In this document: positions 61,623 to 64,000 of the stretch, piece by piece
How positions within the stretch are numbered: the first letter of the stretch is position 1
Layout: every line of letters begins with the position of its first letter
Origin: Streptomyces sp. Ag109_O5-10
Lineage (GTDB): Bacteria > Actinomycetota > Actinomycetes > Streptomycetales > Streptomycetaceae
Reading direction: 5' to 3'
DNA length: 64,000 bases
NCBI RefSeq assembly: GCF_900105755.1
Contig: NZ_FNTQ01000001.1
Span: 682,001 to 746,000, forward strand
Notes under the pieces: generated by a model
Told to the model about the DNA's origin: nothing
The model's database searches: none
Seen by the model: only the letters and a program-made list of their open reading frames with translations
Made by a program: the position numbers and the translations under genes

Positions 61623-61636
61623 GGGACCAATGGCCC
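61623..61636. promoter_or_regulatory. DosR/OsdR-like box upstream of DUF1918-USP-nitroreductase unit
   Basis: GGGACCAATGGCCC, a full match to the island motif and close to the GGGAC core of the mycobacterial DosR box. It lies about 90 bp upstream of the DUF1918 start. Confidence 0.65.
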
Positions 61637-61724
61637 CTGGTCCGTCGCCCGCACCGCCACCTGCAATGGAAGGGGAATCGGCGGCGGCACTCCCCGGCGC
61701 CGCCGCAGGGAGGAGGCGAGGGCG

Positions 61725-62033
61725 ATGTCCGCTCCCGCATCAGCGAAGCAGACCGACCGGGCCACGGCGGACACCTGGTCCGGGGCGACCGGCGCCTCGA
61801 CGCACGCCGCCATCGGCGACGAGATCGTCGTACGCGGTACCAGGGCCGGAGTCGCCGCACGGGACGGCGAGGTCGTCGGGCTCCACCATCCCGACGGCAG
61901 CCCGCCCTACGACGTGCGGTGGGCCGACAGCGGACGGGTGACCGTGTACTTCCCGGGGCCCGACTCCCGCGTCCGGCATCTGACGGCCGCGGCCCCCCGC
62001 ACCCGGGAACCCGCGGAGCAGAGGCCGTCATGA
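61725..62033 (+). CDS. DUF1918 domain protein
   Basis: 102 residues. After 27 poorly conserved residues the family core follows: AAIGDEIVVRGTRAGVAARDGEVVGL, then DGSPPYDVRWADSGRVTVYFPGPD. DUF1918 is a small SH3-like beta-barrel domain of unknown function common in actinobacteria. GGGAGG is upstream of the ATG. Its stop overlaps the start of the USP gene (ATGA), so the two are co-translated. Confidence 0.85.
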   Translation: MSAPASAKQTDRATADTWSGATGASTHAAIGDEIVVRGTRAGVAARDGEVVGLHHPDGSPPYDVRWADSGRVTVYFPGPDSRVRHLTAAAPRTREPAEQRPS

Positions 62034-62911
62034 CCGGGCCCGGTGATCACCTGCCGATCGTGGTCGGCGTCGATCCGGACCCGGCTCACCGGATGGCACT
62101 GGCCTGGGCGGCGGACGAGGCGGCCCGGCGCCGGTTGCCGCTGCGTCCGGTCCTCGCCGAGGGCGTGCCGACCCGTGGCTACGGGAGGGGCCGGATCCCG
62201 GCGTCCTGGGAGGAGTGGAACGAGGCGCTGCACAAGGCGGGTCGACAAGTGCTGGACGAGGTCACGGAGTTCGTCGCGCAGCACCACCCGGGGCTCCGGG
62301 TGGACCCCTTGCTCGCCGAGGGCGATCCGGCGTGGGTGCTGCGGGAGCAGAGCCGTGGCGCCACGGCCGTCGTGCTGGGCTCGCGGCATCTGAGCCGGGC
62401 CCAGGAGGTGTTCGGCTCCGCGTCGGTCGCCGTGCCCCTCATGGCGCACGCCCGCTGTCCGGTGGTCGTCGTACCCGAACCCGAACACGTCACCCAGGAC
62501 CCGGCGTACTACGTCGTCGGCGTCGACGGCAGCCCGCACTCGGCGGCCGCCGTGGACCTGGCGTTCGAGGAGGCCGCACTGCGCGGCGCCGGAGTCCGGG
62601 CCGTGTGCGTCTGGGAGCCGGGACCGCTGAGGATCTTCGACGAGTACGAACCGCAGCAGGAGGCCCGGCGGCTGCTCTCCGAGATCGTGGCCGGCCGCGG
62701 CGCCCGCTACCCGCAGGTGGACCTGCGCCACGAACTGGTCGCCGGACACCCCGTGCAGGTGCTCACCGACGCCTCGGCCCACGCGCTGGGTCTGGTGGTG
62801 GGCACCCGGGGCCGGGGCGGGTTCACCGGCATGCTGCTCGGCTCGGTCAGCCAGGGAGTGCTGCATCACGCGCGGTGCCCGGTCATCGCCGTGCCGTCCG
62901 GGCCCCGGTGA
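62030..62911 (+). CDS. universal stress protein, two domains
   Basis: 293 residues with tandem USP domains. The first opens PIVVGVDPDPAHRMALAWA and has a variant ATP loop (LGSRHLSRAQEVFGSASVAV). The second opens YVVGVDGSPHSAAAVDLAF and ends VGTRGRGGFTGMLLGSVSQGVLHHARCPVIAV, a complete ATP motif. It lies between DUF1918 (4-nt overlap) and the nitroreductase-like gene (29-nt gap), forming one operon. Confidence 0.9.
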   Translation: MTGPGDHLPIVVGVDPDPAHRMALAWAADEAARRRLPLRPVLAEGVPTRGYGRGRIPASWEEWNEALHKAGRQVLDEVTEFVAQHHPGLRVDPLLAEGDPAWVLREQSRGATAVVLGSRHLSRAQEVFGSASVAVPLMAHARCPVVVVPEPEHVTQDPAYYVVGVDGSPHSAAAVDLAFEEAALRGAGVRAVCVWEPGPLRIFDEYEPQQEARRLLSEIVAGRGARYPQVDLRHELVAGHPVQVLTDASAHALGLVVGTRGRGGFTGMLLGSVSQGVLHHARCPVIAVPSGPR

Positions 62912-62940
62912 TCCCACGGACGAAGCGAAGGGAACCCACC

Positions 62941-63930
62941 ATGACCGCACAACCCGTCGACGCGCGCACCGTCGCGACGCTCGTGGCGGACGCCGTTGCC
63001 GCGCCCTCGCAGCACAACGCACAGCCGTGGAAGTTCCGTTACCTCCGCGACATCGGTGTCCTGCGCCTGTACGCCGACCTCGCGCGCACCCTGCCGCGCA
63101 CCGATCCGCAGCACCGCGGTCTGCACCTGAGCTGCGGAGCCGCACTGCTCAACCTGCGGGTGGCCGCCGCCGCGGAGGCGCTGGCGCCGGTCGTCCGGCT
63201 GCTCCCGGAACCGGACTACCCGGATCTGCTCGCCGAGGTGCACCTGTGCGGCAGCGGACCGCCGGACACCGCGCTGGCTCTGCTGCGTCCCGCGGTCGGC
63301 CGCCGTCACTCCAGCCGCTACCCGTTCCAGGACGAGGAGATCCCGGCGGCGCTACGCGAGGGCCTGTGCGAGGCGGCAGACGCCGAAGGCGCACAGTTGC
63401 TGTTCCCCGGTGGGTGGCACGTGCAGTCGGTGCTGGAACTGGTGCGGGACGCCGAGGAGTGGGAGGCGCTGGACGCGGGGGTGCGCGGCGAGACCGCGCT
63501 GTGGGCCCACGCGGAACCGTCGGGGGACGAAGGGCCGACCGACGGCATCCCCGCAGAGGCGTTCGGCCCGGTACGCCGTGGCGGCGGTGCTCCCGTGCGC
63601 GACTTCGCCGCCGGACGCCCGATGCCGGACCGTCCCCGCGCGTCGTTCGAGAAGACGCCGAACATCGCCCTGCTCGGCACGACCGATGACCGTCCCGTGG
63701 ACTGGCTGCGCGCCGGGCAGGCGCTGGAACGGGTCCTGCTGCGGGCCACCGCGGACGGACTGGTCGCCTCCGTGACCTCCCAGCCGCTCGAATGGCCGGA
63801 CCTCCGGTGGGCGGCCCGCGACCCCCTCTCCGCCATGGGCCACGTGCAGATGGTGCTCAGGCTCGGTCACGGGCCCGAAGGGCAGCCGAGCCCCCGGCGG
63901 TCCTTGGGCGACGTGCTCGACGTCATGTGA
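62941..63930 (+). CDS. Acg-family nitroreductase-like FMN-binding protein
   Basis: 329 residues. The N-terminal half carries AVAAPSQHNAQPWKFRY, the FMN-site signature of the Acg family (compare mycobacterial Rv2032/Rv3127/Rv3131 of the DosR regulon). The second half includes RHSSRYPFQDEEIP, WLRAGQALERVLLRATADGL and a C-terminal MGHVQMVLRLGHG. Such proteins bind FMN under a lid and may store it rather than act as classical nitroreductases. It is the third gene of the DUF1918-USP unit. Confidence 0.87.
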   Translation: MTAQPVDARTVATLVADAVAAPSQHNAQPWKFRYLRDIGVLRLYADLARTLPRTDPQHRGLHLSCGAALLNLRVAAAAEALAPVVRLLPEPDYPDLLAEVHLCGSGPPDTALALLRPAVGRRHSSRYPFQDEEIPAALREGLCEAADAEGAQLLFPGGWHVQSVLELVRDAEEWEALDAGVRGETALWAHAEPSGDEGPTDGIPAEAFGPVRRGGGAPVRDFAAGRPMPDRPRASFEKTPNIALLGTTDDRPVDWLRAGQALERVLLRATADGLVASVTSQPLEWPDLRWAARDPLSAMGHVQMVLRLGHGPEGQPSPRRSLGDVLDVM

Positions 63931-63991
63931 GACCCGCCGACTCGCCCCGCACAGACCCTCGCAGCACCACTCGACGACAAGGAGCAGCCGC

Positions 63992-64000
63992 ATGAAGGTG
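63992..64000 (+). CDS. start of a further gene, truncated by the window edge
   Basis: ATG at 63992 with AAGGAG 7 nt upstream, 61 bases after the nitroreductase-like stop. Only MKV is visible, so no identity can be given. Confidence 0.45.

Noticed and set aside
1..64000. CRISPR arrays, tRNA and rRNA genes, integrase and att sites
   Set aside because: None seen: no regularly spaced repeat-spacer array, no cloverleaf-like sequence noticed, and no intact integrase or intact transposase.

Overview
The window reads as Streptomyces (or a very close actinomycete). Base composition is very GC-rich, genuine genes carry G or C in nearly every third codon position, GTG and TTG starts are frequent, and lineage-typical families are present (SCO2400-like, DUF6479, DUF6884, XRE regulators with an MmyB-type C-terminus, CBS-CBS-BON proteins). 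No tRNA, rRNA or CRISPR array was seen.

Layout. 1-16.8 kb is a mixed accessory/housekeeping region: a partial TDT-family exporter, a GlxA-type regulator, a 3-methyladenine DNA glycosylase, an acyl-CoA dehydrogenase, a four-helix copper protein, a universal stress protein (USP) facing a CBS-BON protein, an OhrR regulator divergent from an esterase, a methyltransferase, a Fic protein and an SDR/XRE pair. 16.9-24.1 kb is a decayed zone: IS3 and IS5 transposase remnants, a frameshifted cyclase, a collapsed aldo/keto reductase and a broken SMI1/KNR4 gene, interspersed with an intact two-gene membrane unit of unknown function and an SDR. 24.1-27.6 kb holds an esterase/MarR divergent pair with two matching operator palindromes, another XRE regulator, a cold-shock protein and a small unknown protein.

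28.8-45.4 kb is one co-directional, tightly coupled biosynthetic operon: NRPS (C-A-T-TE), NRPS-PKS (A-T-C-A-T-KS-KR-T-TE, no AT), a GSCFA protein, an SGNH-like protein, a TauD-type dioxygenase and an unknown Ala-rich protein. The second adenylation domain of the hybrid carries an almost perfect proline code. Proline activation, an AT-less KS-KR extension, a separate C-A-T-TE protein and a TauD enzyme together match the detoxin/rimosamide depsipeptide family.

45.7-64 kb is a dormancy/hypoxia-type stress island: a GH65 phosphorylase, four USPs, five CBS-BON proteins, two Rv1733c-like membrane proteins, a GAF-GAF sensor kinase of the DosS/DevS type, a zinc alcohol dehydrogenase, an XRE-PNPOx fusion, a DUF1918 protein and an Acg-type nitroreductase-like protein. 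A recurring 14-bp inverted repeat (approximately GRGMCSRAYGGYCC) sits in many of its promoter regions, and a two-mismatch copy precedes the USP at 6.2 kb. The gene content parallels the Mycobacterium tuberculosis DosR regulon and the Streptomyces OsdR regulon. The kinase's response regulator is not in the window.
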